This document shows, in pieces, positions 1-13,140 of a stretch of DNA of 64,000 bases (positions within the stretch are counted from its first letter, which is position 1; every line of letters begins with the position of its first letter). The position numbers and the translations under genes are program-made. This DNA comes from Acanthopleura granulata (Eukaryota; Mollusca; Polyplacophora; Chitonida; Chitonidae): the NCBI GenBank assembly GCA_016165875.1, contig JABBOT010000004.1, positions 32,393,866-32,457,865 on the forward strand, read 5' to 3'. The notes beneath the pieces were generated by a model. The model was not told the origin of the DNA and searched no databases. It saw nothing but the letters and a program-made list of their open reading frames with translations.

Positions 1-208
1 GAAACCCATCACAGTCACAATGAGTGTTGTTCTCGCTGGGTAGTGTTCTAGATTTGAAGACATTAGCCCCATTGCAGCAAGAGATTGTATTGATCACCAT
101 CATTTTTAGCTTTAGCTGCGTAGAAATAATTACAGTGTACAACTGGTAAAGCAAGGGTGATTTTAAAGTGCTAATTTTGCTAATGCTTTCGTGGAAAGAT
201 TGGCGTAC

Positions 209-284
209 ACACACACACAGCACGCCCCCCCCCCCCCATATATATATATATATATGGAGAGAGAGGGGGGGAGAGAGAGAGAGA
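209..284. repeat. Compound microsatellite CA / poly-C / TA / GA
   Basis: Four simple repeats follow one another: a short CA run, a run of about 14 C, a TA run and a GA-rich run. The long-looking ORFs on both strands here are products of the repeat and are not genes. The rest of the first 1.38 kb holds no recognisable gene. Confidence 0.9.
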
Positions 285-1387
285 GAAAATCAGAAGCTGT
301 GTCACGAATATCTCAGCTTTTAAAAATACAAAGTAAGCCGACATCATCAAGTCTTCTGACGCTGACGGTCTGGATGGGTGCGTGCTATTTAGGCTCACTG
401 TGACGGTTTATATCAAAAAGCGACGTTATGCCTTAAGATTTCGAGCCGATTCCATTTTTACATTTAAAAAGTGAAATTTGGAAAGTGGATGGGATTGTTC
501 GGCGTTATACCCTAGATTACATCAAGTCTGCCCAAGTCAATTATTAGTCTACATCTCAAAGCCTCCTACAAATTTCAAGTGTATATATATACATGACGTT
601 TCTCCTTATTTTCTCGTTGCGATAGACCGTTATTTTGTGTTTTCCGAACTTTTCGAGACATATATTTTACTGGATATGAATCCAAGCGAGTGTACAAGCC
701 TGAGATCGTGTGACATATGTTGGCTCATTTCACGCTTATCATATTTCGATCGAATTTGTTGTAGATATCAGGCATAACAAAATGCTAGAGTTTTGCCAAA
801 CAGGCACTGAGCCATACGTTCTACACACCTCTTAAACTCGACTGGCATACCTTGGTAGCCGCTCGAAGGCTATTACGACTTGTTCATGTCTGAAAAAACA
901 TTCCGGTATAATCCATCGTGCATATGACAGCGTACGAACGAATTTATTTTCCAGATTGGGACGTACTGGTCTCTGGTCTAACCATGTAGGAAATAGAAAA
1001 ACAATTTCCGTATCAGGGATGACAATATGAGGGGTAACAGTGATGATCCTACAGTAAGACACATCCGAGCGAGGGATGGTGTGCAAGGGGATAGCTATAG
1101 GCCCTACATCGGCCGATTAGCGGTGTGGAGCCCGGCTTCGGACGACCAGGGAATTTGCTTGGTTTCTCGAGGGGTGAATCCCTGAAATACACAGTCCAAT
1201 AGGAGAGAAGCTCTGCACCCAAAAAGCAGGTCATACAACGTGCTAGGAACTCGCCAGTGACAATGTTTGATCAGAACTGCGATCAAATATGTATCGAGGA
1301 TTTCGATCTGTTGCAGGAATTTTGGCAACAGTTTCACACAGCTGTTGACATACGCATCTCCATCCACTGCACACAACTCGGGCGGCA

Positions 1388-1396
1388 TTTAAAAGG
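1388..1396 (+). promoter_or_regulatory. TATA-like box of the chitin deacetylase gene
   Basis: The motif TTTAAAAGG lies about 95 bases before the ATG at 1489. Transcription starting about 30 bases downstream would leave a 5' leader of roughly 65-70 bases. The ATG has A at -3, a favourable start context. The position is inferred from sequence only. Confidence 0.45.
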
Positions 1397-1488
1397 AAGC
1401 GCCGAAGAGCAGGTAGCCACAATTCGTTAACGAGTTACAACAGTGACATCTTCAGCCATTTCCAGGGAGCTTTGATCTTACTGTTACG

Positions 1489-4400
1489 ATGTCTGTGGCC
1501 CTAGGAGTAACACTTGGTCTATCGATGGTGCTTTTGGCCGGAGGCAGGACTTGGCCGACGGACTCACGCTGCCTGCAGGGAGATACCAAAGGTTACACCT
1601 GTCACCCGGACAACCCAGGTATATTCATCAGGTGTGCCAAGGGAAGAATTTTCGAATTTCACTGCCCCAGTGGATTGCATTTCAATACAAGAACTCAGAA
1701 CTGTGACTGGCCTAAAAATGCAGATTGCAAACGTTTGAATGAAGTCGGTTCTAAAACTCCCCCTGCATCTGCTCATCCCACTGCCGGCCCACCTGCTCAG
1801 GACATCTGGGAAAAGAAGTCCACGGGAAATCCCTGGTGGAGACCAAAGAATACCAAGCGCCCCTGGTGGGAGAAGAACAAGGACATCTGGCAGCCAGAGA
1901 AACCTCATTATTCTGGATCAGGGATGAAAAATAACGGAGGCGCTGCTCAGAGACCGCCTCAGCCCCCACCGGTTATCGATGGCAGTAAGTAACTTAAACA
2001 AAATATAAACTGAATGCAACTGTCAAATCGCATTCATGCAACTCTCTATATAGAATAAATCCGGTACAGTGTCTATTTATACATGTAATGTGTAACTATA
2101 ACATTTGGTGGCTTAGACGTTTACTTTTATAGTTTGGATTTTGCTTTCTAATAATAAGCCAGTTTATTCTAGACCAATATCTTACCGAATGGTTGCAAGC
2201 ATCCAAGTCTCATAAAGGTAAAATTTAAAGCCACAAACGAACATATGATTTCTGTGTGAAATATTTGGCCATTTCTGGCCTTTGACCTTACAGCAAATGA
2301 GTTTATTGTCTGGACAAATACTGTTTCCTGTGACGGAAAGGCACTGTCCAGTACATTTGGGTGGCACAGCTTCATGCCATTTCGCACCTCCCCAGCACAA
2401 CCATGTCCGAAACACTCGTAACAGTGTGGAAACAAGTGTTTTCAACATGTCAGATATAGAGTTGAATCAAATTGGCCTTTGTTTCTGGCTGGACGGAAAA
2501 ACTACCTCTTAATTGCACACAGTCGAGGGATGCAAATTTAAATTGTACGTAGCTCACTGACATCGAGGCTAAAACGTTGTCTTACGTGCTCTCCGTGTTT
2601 ACCCATGTTCGTTTGTGTTTGAAATGCCAGGGACAGGGTGATACTCTTTATGGTATCTGTCTTGTTCATCTCCTGTTGGCGGGCCTGTGGAATCATCTGC
2701 ATATTGCCGTCTTGGTTCTTCTGAGCCCCACTCCCTATACTGACGTGTTGACCCAAGTTCTCCGTTAAGTTAGCTTGATTAAGCAGAGCGTCCAAAGATA
2801 GCCTCGTCAAGAGCTCAGTCATAATACAAACATGTGATTTAGGGTCAGAAACTTCAACCCTGCAAACCTGTACACCGATGACCGGACACTGCAAACCCCA
2901 GCCTCCTCGATGAGAACGGCCCTTTCCCACACCTGGCGGGAAACCCTTACGAGCAGCTCCACTGATAGCTTATGTCAACAGAGCTTAATGAGAGATCTTT
3001 TTAGACTCATTTAATCCGAGAAATCACAAAAAACGTTGAATACTATGAGATCAGGTACGACAGTATACACATCTGATGCATATGATAAAAAATGGTGGGA
3101 AAGTTTCTTGGAAACCTGAAGGAAACCTAAAATGTTAGCACACTTAGCGGTTCTTACTCCCACCGAACGCCTCTAAACTCATGGAGCCATTATAAGTAAA
3201 TGCTATAATATATAGCTCTATTTGTTGTAATTAAATGCGTATGTGTTTATCATAAATGCAATATGAGTCTTGTCCCAAGTAAGCTTGTTCTCAGTGAATT
3301 CTTTTGTAATGACATGTAATATGATTTTGATCCATTTAAGCTTATTCCTCTGGTATATGTTTGCAATGATATGTAATATGATTCTTGTTCCATTTCAGCT
3401 TGTTCTCTTGTGCTTTTGTAATAACATGTAAAATACTTTTTGTTACATGTAACCTTGTTCTGATATGTGTATGTAACACCATGTAATATGATTTCTGTTG
3501 CATTTAAGCTTGTTCTCCCGCCCACTGCAAGTTACCGACGTGTCGATGTCCGTCTCCGGAGATCCCCGCCGGACTCTCGGCCCAAGACACGCCCATGATG
3601 GTCATGCTGACGTTTGACGACGAGATGACGGCAGAATATTACGGGTTCTTTCAGAGACTGTTCCGACCAGGGAGGTACAACCCCAATGGCTGTCCTGTGC
3701 GCGGCGCTCTGTTCGTCTCAGGCGAAGGGACTGACTACGACTTGGTGTACCCAATGTACGCCATGGGTAATGAAATCGCTGTCCACTCTATTACGCACAG
3801 GTACCCGCACACGTGGTGGTCCACGGCCAGTTACGACGATTACGTGGAAGAGATCGTGGGCATGAAGCAGAACCTCATGGAGAAATCTGGGATCCCGCCG
3901 GAGGAGATGAAAGGTTTCCGGGTACCATTCTTACAACTTGGAGGAGACAACATGTACAGAGCTCTGCACGACAACAACTTTCTCTACGACACCTCGATCT
4001 TCATGGGATCTGAATGGGAAGGAGCCGAGGAGCCCGTTTGGCCGTACACGCTTGATTATCCCGTGGAAGAGTCGACCTGTAAACTTGGCCCTTGTCCAAC
4101 CTCCTCTTTCCCAGGGCTGTGGGAAATCCCCGTCCAGCGCTGGTACGGCGTCGACGGACACTCATGTGCCATGGCAGACGGTTGCACCTCTTCCGGGGAT
4201 GCTCAAGACACTTTAGAATTTCTCAGAAAAAACTTTCACAGGTACTACACAGGTAATAGGGCACCTTTTGGCATCTTTGTCCACGCTAGGTGGTTCAAAA
4301 TCTATCACCATCTAGAAGCTCTGGACATGTTCATTGACGAGCTGATGTCTCTCCACGACGTCTGGATCGTAACGCCGTCACAGGTCATAGAATGGATGAG

Positions 4401-4491
4401 GCAACCGACGTCACTCTATGACGTTCAGTTTTTCAAACCTTGGTCATGTGACAATATGGTTAAAGGTGCTTCCATCAAAGAAGCATCTTAA
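1489..4491 (+). CDS. Secreted chitin deacetylase with one chitin-binding domain (two exons)
   Basis: Coding exons are 1489-1984 and 3509-4491, giving 492 aa. Exon 1 ends GGC A at donor GTAAGT; exon 2 restores the codon as ACT, so the phases match. Residues 1-19 are a hydrophobic signal peptide. Cysteines 28, 38, 49, 59, 72 and 80 form a peritrophin-A/CBM14 chitin-binding domain. A Pro/Trp/Lys-rich linker follows. The polysaccharide deacetylase (NodB/CE4) domain keeps the catalytic set: TFDD at 200-203, the metal-binding histidine motif HSITH at 258-262, GFRVPFL around 301-307, a later DTS, and LWEIP. All key residues are present, so it is probably active and would convert chitin to chitosan in secreted matrix, cuticle or shell-associated chitin. 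No LDLa domain is seen, so it resembles the CBM14-plus-deacetylase class. Unusually, the whole catalytic domain is one exon. Confidence 0.93.
1985..3508 (+). other. Intron 1 of the chitin deacetylase gene
   Basis: It runs from GTAAGT to TTTAAG. Nothing recognisable lies in 1985-3239. The final 270 bases are a degenerate tandem repeat that supplies the acceptor (see separate entry). ORFs called inside it on either strand show no recognisable protein. Confidence 0.85.
3240..3520. repeat. Five-copy ~57-bp degenerate tandem repeat ending in a splice acceptor
   Basis: Copies are marked by the shared block AGCTTGTTCT or close variants, with the CTT at 3284, 3341, 3399, 3454 and 3509 (spacings 57, 58, 55, 55), and by a shared ATGTAATATGATT block upstream of most copies. 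The last copy is the true acceptor and first codons of exon 2. Copy 3 has CAG instead of AAG; copy 4 has lost the AG. Confidence 0.85.
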
Positions 4492-4788
4492 CATCCACGC
4501 CGGCTGAATGACAATTCATGTTGATATAGTTTGTGTAAATAATCCGGTAAACATTGCCATACTGTGGTGCTAAACCTTGCCAGTAGCCCATCAGGGTCAA
4601 GCGAATTCCAAATACCCTAAGTATGTACGTGTGTCAAGAGCAGAAGACATATAATGAGATGAAATTTTTAGATTTGTTTTAATTTTAACGTGATTTAGGC
4701 GTGAGTGCGCTGATAAATTGAGGATATGAAAGGATTTGTATGTCTGCTAACGTGCGTTTAGGGTGGGTGTGGTTTGGCTGGTTGAGTT

Positions 4789-4794
4789 AATAAA
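4789..4794 (+). promoter_or_regulatory. Candidate polyadenylation signal of chitin deacetylase
   Basis: AATAAA lies about 300 bases after the stop codon, the first canonical hexamer on this strand downstream of the gene. Confidence 0.4.
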
Positions 4795-4799
4795 TTCTT

Positions 4800-7700
4800 A
4801 TCCAAATGTATACGTGTGCGGATGTGAATTGAAGTGTCCACGGAGGAACCCTTTGTGAATGGCTCTTGGATGTAAACTGTTTTCATTTGTACAAAATATT
4901 AAATGTAGATATCTATATTTATATACATAAATGCAAATATGAATCCACCGTGAGACAATTGCATGTTTTTGTCTTTAATCCTATTTTTCTTTTACGTCTC
5001 GAACTTTGGAGACTTGTTGTCAAGTTGGAAGTGGATTCAGACCAGTTGATATGAACATCGCAACTGGTAAACCATTCCTCCGGCATGTATGTATATAACA
5101 GTTTCGGGGATGGATCTGAGTTTAAAATGGCGTCACCTATCGATTCCGAGGAAAGTTGGTGATGAAATAGCAATGCGCGTGTACATATTTCAACGAGACT
5201 TGATATTACATTGGTGCATGCGCTGTATATAAGCTGCTTACCTCAGTGGCTAAGTGTCAATCTTCTCCTCAACTTGGTGTGTTTTACATAAAGTGTAATA
5301 TGTCTCTGAAACTTCATTAAAAACAAAACCATTTTGACTAAATAAATTTGCTAGTTGTGTTGATTCTGTGCGTTTTAAAGGCTTTGTGTTTATTGGGTCG
5401 TCTGAACGGGTCCTTTTTTCTTGTGCTGAATCAAAGATTGGTTTCAAACCAGTCATTTGTTCAATCAGAAAGTAGCACCTGGATCTCTCGACCAATAAAC
5501 ATCCGGCGATTGCGTTTTATTTGATATATACCTGCTGATGTGTACGGTCAGGGACTGGCTAAAGTGGATGTCAGAGTTACGAGCCTTCACTTTGGCCAGC
5601 GGACCTGGTTACCACGTTAACCTGCATATATCTCATAAACCCTCTTTAAATGTTCAGCTAACTGGGAGTATAGATCCAGTGTGCCTTCTTCTTTCACTAA
5701 CTCCAACCCATGTGGTTATATAAAAGGTAAGCTTTAATAAAACCTTATCCCTACATCGGAAAGCCTTCAGTCAGGTGCCTTTATCATCCCAGAACATGTT
5801 AATACAATCGGTAAAGCTAAGCTGCTACTGCAGTTAGTGGCCACATAAGTTTACCTTGAACCGACACGGCCTTCTTATGTGGCCTGTCCAGCGTGCAGTG
5901 TTTCATAATATTCTTTGAGATTAAGGTTTGAAGTATCACACTGTAATACCTATGAAATAAAATACACTTAATACTCAGCTGACGTTTGACAAGAAATCTG
6001 ACTCCGCGGGTGTTGGCCTGTTTGTATTTTTCTTGACTGCCATGTAATTAGTAGTAAAAGAGCCCTGGTCACATTATTGTATTCATCCCTATCCTCGTAC
6101 CTGTATGCTGATCTACACTGGCCTTAAGATCTTGGTTGTAAAGAGTTATGATTGCCTATGATTATGATACACAACACCTTACATAATGGCCATACAAAAC
6201 CAATCAGTCGTGTTTTTTTGCATGAAAATTATTGCTCTGTTTCAGAAAACTGCTAAGTTAATTCAGGTGAACAACGCTTTTCATATTCCACATAACAAGC
6301 AATTAGCTGAGATATTTTTTATTGGAGACAGCAAGCACACATTTTCAGATGGCAGCCAGAAAGAAATTTCTTGACAACCAGAAGAAGTGATTCAAGAGCA
6401 AAACAAACATCTGATGTTTTCACATCATGTATGAGAAAAACAAAGATAATAAGTAGTTTTAGAAAAATGGGTAATTATTGATATCGTATTAATTGTATAC
6501 AATGAATTATCCACGTAGGTTGTTAAGTAAATATAACATGTGTTCCTGACGATGGTTCCACGAGATAAGTCAATAATGTCTTAATTCCTGCTCGGATTTT
6601 GATCCCTAATTATACAGAACCAGAAAGGACGAATGATTTAACTTCGTCACCAGCTGGATTAATAGTAATCTACTCATATTATCGACCACAATTTTGGCAT
6701 TGAACATGTAACGTGGTTTGCTTGACCTTGAGATGTGTAAACCTGTGCATACAAATCCTGTTCAAAAGACATTGAATAGTTTTTCATCCAGTGTCATGTT
6801 TTAGTGTATCAATTGTTAGTTTTTACAGTAGGCAACATATATATACACAGAGAGTAAAGCAAGACGTTTTTCTCTCCTATCTTTCTTCAACAAAATAGCA
6901 AAGTATAGGAACTGACAGACTAACGTGCAGTTTAAATGGGGAATTGAAATCCAGACATAATAAAAGTAACAAAGGTCAAACAAAGGCATTAAAATGGTGT
7001 ACGTGTTTAATTAAAGTTGCTTCATACACCGGTATAATGTGTTGTTTTTTTCTGGGCTTTTGTTCGTTTCTTAATACCGTAAAACTTCCAAAACCCTCTA
7101 AACCAGCTCTGTTTGTGTTACCCGCGTGACCAGTATGAAAACTCTTTTTCCAAAAGAATAAATTTCCTGAAACTATTCGTTTAAGATTTGTGTATAAAAG
7201 ATTAAAAAGCGAACCCATAATTTTTTCACTGGATATTTTTTTATCTTTACGGATTTCAAGACAATGTGAAAAGGATAATTTCACACATTTATGTTAACTC
7301 ACAGCAGGATAGCGACTAGGGAATGTCAAGCATGATAAGGCATTGTCCTCCATCGCCAGGAGTTTGCGGAAAAGATATGGATTTTTTTCGATTCCAGGAT
7401 TGCTGAAATTAAGATACAAGATTTTATTTTGTTATGAATTTTTTGCTGGCTTCAATTCCATGTGAAATATTATAGATGTCCGAAGCCGTTTTATGAAACA
7501 CGGAACCGTACATGAAAATGTCTTTTCAATAAAAGTGGCCACCATTTCTTTTTCTTCAGCTGGTAAGAGACTTTAGTCACATGATCAGATACCAGTTATC
7601 GCAAAAGTGATGTTTTAACTCAGTTTGATACACGTTATATGTGAAGTTTCGTGCTCATTAACATTTGCAGGAATTGTTCCAGAACAGACCCATAACAGAC

Positions 7701-10700
7701 ATTCCAAGCAAATTTTGATGGTAGAATTTTCCAGCTTCCATATATGGTATTCAAATTTGCGTACTGTCCAATCAGTAGTCTTCAGAGTTGTCCTTAATTA
7801 GAACACACCAAATGACTGTGTGTAGGCAAAACCTAATATAACCTTTAATCAAATGTAATAAAGCAACCTTACGCTTTGACAACTTCAGATATTGTGATTT
7901 ATCGCTACTTGCATAGCAATATACCGACCATATAGTGTATACATATCTCGCCTTGTAGCATCTGTTATATCCTGTGTGCCTGTGTGAGGATTTCAATCAA
8001 TGTATTATTGCAAAAACTAGTGTGCTAGGAATATTCCTTCAAACGCATTCACTCTAAGTTTCTTAAATTTTCCTATGAGTACACATCTCTCGTTGGTGAT
8101 TCGGATGGAGTATTCGGAATCTCTGGGACCCCGCTGTATAGTTGTGTCTGATTCCGCATAACCCGTGCGTTCATCGTGTTAAGTGTGATCGCCACTTTGG
8201 ATGTGTGAACAGTTGCATTCAAAGCGCAACTGAGATTCATAATTGATTATCGATAACATATATACTAAAATAGTACACGATTTGGATACTGATTTTGTTC
8301 ATCAGCCTAGAACATTTCACTGAGTCTTTTCGTCATCATTGAGAACTGTTGGCGGCTTCTTTTTCCATGAATCCGTCCAGACTGTAATGTTTTATATATT
8401 TTCTTAGTTCTTTGGTGGTTTGTGTTATTTGGCGTTTTCTGGTTGACGGCTTTTATACGAATGTCGGTTTCGACACCTAGGATCAACTTACATTTTTAAT
8501 GAGGGATACTATCCCCTAAGAAATACCTATATATCTTCCTACTTAATATCAGGGCTGTTTTCTGTAAGTGTAAACATTTTTTTCGATTATATCACGGAGG
8601 TATTTCTTGCGGCTATCTATACTGCCAGTCGTAGAACTGTCTTGTTTTCAAACCGTACTGACACCAATTTTCATTGGTGACGGAAACATGTTTCATTGAA
8701 TAAATGAGATCAGTATCTAAATGCTGTGCCATGCTAGTGCGTTAGTTGTCGCCAGTAAAAACTTGTACATGTATCTCAATTGTCCTTTCATATTTCATTA
8801 CACTGTTACCGATTTTACTAAATATACACATAGTTATATATACAGTATATACGATGTTACGTTAGAGTTGCTGTGCACCTTACTTCTGAAATAATCCGAC
8901 GGTCTCATTCAGTTGGTCTGAAAAGAGCATTACAGAAAAGCAATTTCGTTGCTGCTAAGTCGTGGTTACTTGGATACCTGCTTTCATTTAGACGTGTTGG
9001 AGTGCGAACTCGTAAAAATCTGTGACTCGATAATGCTGTTGTTTAAATACATGCGGCTAACGAATTACACAAAAAGCGTTTGTTGAGTGTGGCCTTGTGA
9101 TCAATTTTTCATTTCTTCTTCCACCATGCAACTGCAAATATATTCTCAGGCTAGGTTAACAGATCTGTGGCACCACTGTTTGAATGCCAAATAGGTTCTA
9201 ATGGTAATTTTATATCATTCAACATGTGCAAACTCTGTATAGATTTTTGCATGTATGGGGCATATCCATATATTCCCATAAATGTAGCCCATCACTCTAT
9301 TGTGATAAAAAGCTATTTCCGGAAAGACATGGGGAAGGAAAGGACAAATAGATAATAGACGCATGTTGTTCTGGTTGTCAGTTTATTTATCACAGACCAT
9401 AAATCATTCGGCCCACGTGTAGTTCCGTATGAGGCGAACGCAGGAAAGACGGACCGATTTATAAATGGATGCTACATTGGGAGTACATCCTTGCCGCTTT
9501 GATAAAAGGCAAACCACAAGATCAGCACGAGTTACAAAAGGATTGTTTACTGGGCCAAATTAATCCTTCATCCTGACCGAGGAAATCTTTTCTTTCTAAG
9601 GACACCTTCACTTGGCAACTGGCCAGCTGCCTAAACCATGTGACCATTTAAATTCGCCAGGAAATGCACATTCGCTTATGGTCAGTGCGCTTATACGGGA
9701 ATATACAGACACGGTGAAAAAAATGTTAAAATCTCAATGGAGCATTACTGCACATGGCACTTACACGAAGATGTCCATTATACATAATGCGAGGTTTTCC
9801 TCACATCTAAATATCCAGTGCTCATTCAATAACTTAAACAGCAGCTGTATTCGTCCGAGAAATAAAAATTGTACGAACCCAGGAAACTGTACAGATGTAC
9901 AACAACTGTAACAGTTCACTGTACAGATCGCTGGGATGTCATGAGAAATGTACTGCAATTCTATTTTCTGTGGTCAAGCGACAAAGCAAAATTCCATATA
10001 CGAGCCTTTTGTATTCCACCTAAGTTTTACTCTCTTCATAGATCTGCGGTAACTAGAACTGATAAATCTTAGGCGTCGCAGTAGGTTTAGTGCTGTAAGA
10101 CCGTTGCATAGATGTTTACCATTCTAACCCTCTAAACAAGCTGGGCCGCCCGACATTGTTCCCCCTTCACACGACCCGACTTCTCCTCGTGTGTGCGAGA
10201 TTTCACCAGCAAATGAGAAGTCCGGAACTAAAATCTGTGCCTCACGCAGCAAACAGAAAGCCACGAAAATGCAAATTTTTTGTCGTTGACAGAGCGCCGA
10301 GGATTTCTGCCTGGAACAGAAAAGGGTCGTATTGAGGGAATTTGCGAACATGATTCCCAGCCGTTATAATGCGTAAGGCGGGTTCCATGTGCAAATAAAT
10401 CGCCGAATGGCAGAGACCATTTACACTTGCATGTCAACCCGAAATGACCCCGAAAACCACATAATTTCTAGCTGTTTTACTCGAAATTATTCAAATATTA
10501 CACGTAGAAATACCACGTGTAATATCTGAAGAACCACATGCGAAAGTAAACATGCAGAAAAGCTGACGATGTCAACATCCGTATTCCATGTCTATAACAA
10601 TGACATGTTATAACGACCCGCCTAGTTGCCTGGTCCACCTGAATTGTTATGTTTATGCTGATTGGGTCAACCTATGGGTATAAATTTAGGCATTCTCCAT

Positions 10701-10795
10701 CAAAGCTTTATATTATCACACACTACCTCTACTTCCAGGTGACTATCTTCTTTGAAACATGTATATATATATATATTTTCAAGAGATTTTGCCTC
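4800..10795. other. Spacer without a recognisable gene
   Basis: About 6 kb of AT-rich sequence. ORFs of up to about 100 codons occur on both strands, but none has a recognisable domain, consistent composition or convincing flanking splice sites. A perfect 11-bp inverted repeat lies at 10495-10525. Confidence 0.6.
10495..10525. repeat. Perfect 11-bp inverted repeat, 9-nt loop
   Basis: ATATTACACGT at 10495-10505 is the exact reverse complement of ACGTGTAATAT at 10515-10525. It could form a hairpin or be a dimer binding site. No gene is adjacent. Confidence 0.8.
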
Positions 10796-10799
10796 TCAC

Positions 10800-10985
10800 T
10801 AAGCTCGATCGCCATGAGTTCAAGCCTAATTCATCCTGGCTTCCTCTCCGGCGGTACGTGGGAAGGTTTGTCAGCAACCTGCGGATGGTCGTGGGTTTCC
10901 TCGACCATCCTCCCACCATAATGCTGGCCGCAGTCCTATAAGTGAAATATTCTTGAACACGGTGTAAAACACTAATAAAACAAAT
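10800..10985 (+). mobile_element. SINE, family A, 5'-truncated
   Basis: It carries the body GGGAAGGTTTGTCAGCAACC, the block CCCACCATAATGCTGGCCGC and the tail AGTGAAATATTCTTGA..GTGTAAAACACTAATAAAAC shared with the complete copy at 33266-33520. The tRNA-like head is missing. Confidence 0.8.
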
Positions 10986-13030
10986 AACATAAATAAGTCA
11001 AGAGATTATGATGCTAAGTTTATTAATGTATTGAAAACTACACTGTGGGAGATTATGGTCTCACCGATTAACGGGTTGAATTTGGATATTTCGTTTACTA
11101 TCTATTTGTTCCACTATCAAAAGTGACGGGTTGCATTTAACACTTGATATGTTCAGGTTGTGACGACGCTTCAATGTATTGCACAAATCACGTACCTGTT
11201 AACTGTAACTCTTACAAATTGTACATATGCCACCCACCGATTTTATATGGTAGGCTTTCAAAGTGTGGTCAGTCCTGGCATTTCTCTGTCGGCTTGCTGA
11301 TATAAACGCCAAGCTATGTTCATTTAGACGATTATTGTCACAGTTCAAAAATACAGCTTCAAATAAGCTATTGTGTAAAGAACAGTTTTCTTGACGTAGA
11401 AACGGTGCACTTGTAGCGGAATTTTTGTCAGGCATTTAGTACCATATAGTTGGTATACTGATTTGAGACTTCCTAACGATGTAGCTACTATTAGTTTAAC
11501 TCGGTCAAGGTCATATATAAGGACGCTCTAGAGGTTCTTGGCTGATTCCAACACTAACACAGCCAACATATCGCAAAGAGTTTAACCTCTCCTTCACCGT
11601 GTAGTGGGATTAAACGGTCTTTCTCAGTCAGCCGGTCAGGGAAACCCTTAATTGTGGAATTACCGGAATGTGTTTAATGTGAATCTCCGACGGAGAGTGG
11701 ATTAAGGGCATGAGACAAAATCCCGCAAATAATGATGTCACCCGGTTAAGAAGTAGCCCCGTCCAGGTGTCACATCTTTACGTGACGATTAACAACAGGG
11801 ACAGTAATCTTAGATCAATTTAAGGAGCATTTACCGAGATTGTTCTGTATAGAAGACATTACACAAGATTTCTAGAGCATTATACCGGACCATTATACTA
11901 TGCAACTATAAGTTTAAGCTCGCCGTAAGATAGTGCAAACGGATCCTCGTAACTATGTCCATCGATGTGCTGGTTGTCGGTTGAACCGGCACTTTCGACT
12001 GTTAAATATGGAGGTGTTAGTTAGCCGTGGATCGAAGTGCAACTGTGTACCTGAACGAAGAGCATCTCTCGCTGTTCAAACACGTCAGTCGCGCTTAGAT
12101 CAGCTTCGGATAATGGCAGATTAAGGAGATGACTCGAGAATGACAGTCTCTTCATAGCATATTAAACACGGATTAACGATCAAACTTGACGTGTTCATGT
12201 CTGACGTCACTAATGGGAGAGGTCGACTTAACTTTGTCCTCAGTACCCTGTCAGTCAGTTCGATAAGGGGGCTAGTTGTGCGGTGGTATTGGCAGTCAAC
12301 CGCAAGTGACGACTTATTGTCGCCCATTAATGGGATCGGCCTTGTATTTACCCTGGCAACATTGATCGTTGAAATAGTGTCGCATTTACTGCAAACACTG
12401 TCCCTCGCTCACACAAATGAATTAATAAATATTACAAAGTGTGGATAAGTAATTTTTTTCTATTAAAAATAACATGAGATTTATAATTGTAATCCATGAT
12501 GTATAAATCACTTCAAAATTGAACACCTGCTTTTTAATTGCCATCTTTATAGCTACTTTGTTTGCTGTTTTTTACTTTGAGGTATTGTTTTTATACTTTT
12601 GCAAAAGCTTTAGCACAGTGGTGATTCCAACGTCTGCATCAGTCTTTGCTGGCTGATGTCGGTGGTTTCTAAAACCAAACTGAATTTTCCACCCTTAACC
12701 CAGGTGTGTGTGTAAAGCAGAAAGTACTTGATGGTTGGGAATATCAATGAAAAAACTGGGCAAATCCAAGTAGTAAACATGCATGGACATGTTACCCAGG
12801 CACCCGACAAATTCACTGAAGTAAACCCTTGTGGTGAATGAATTGGGCCTACTCTCTTTCCAAAAGATCATTCAGTCCTTTAGGGTTCATGAGTAGATCG
12901 AAGGCTGTGAGCCTTTGTCTCCGAAGAGTGATCCTCAAGGCTAAACGCATGTGACTAGAATACGCTGGCTGGAGAAAAATGGTATAGTTACTAAAGTGTA
13001 AATTATTAATTCAGGAAACTTATATTTATT
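10986..13030. other. Spacer without a recognisable gene
   Basis: Small ORFs on both strands (for example 11933-12124 and 12191-12448 on +) have no recognisable domain and lack paired splice sites. Nothing else seen. Confidence 0.55.
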
Positions 13031-13140
13031 TACCGCCTCGGTGGCATGGTGGTTAGAATGTGTGCAGCACTCTGGCGGCCGCACTTTGGTATATACACAT
13101 TCTAAGGACTCCTCGTCGTGATATGACTGAGAAATGAAGT
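13031..13140 (+). mobile_element. SINE fragment, family C
   Basis: Begins with the tRNA-like head GCCTCGGTGGCATGGTGG and continues to GGACTCCTCGTCGTGATATG followed by ACTGAGAAAT, a combination characteristic of molluscan tRNA-derived SINEs. The far 3' tail is lost. Confidence 0.6.

Noticed and set aside
1049..1388. Overlapping minus-strand ORFs just upstream of chitin deacetylase
   Set aside because: No recognisable family, no start context or splice support; they overlap the likely promoter.
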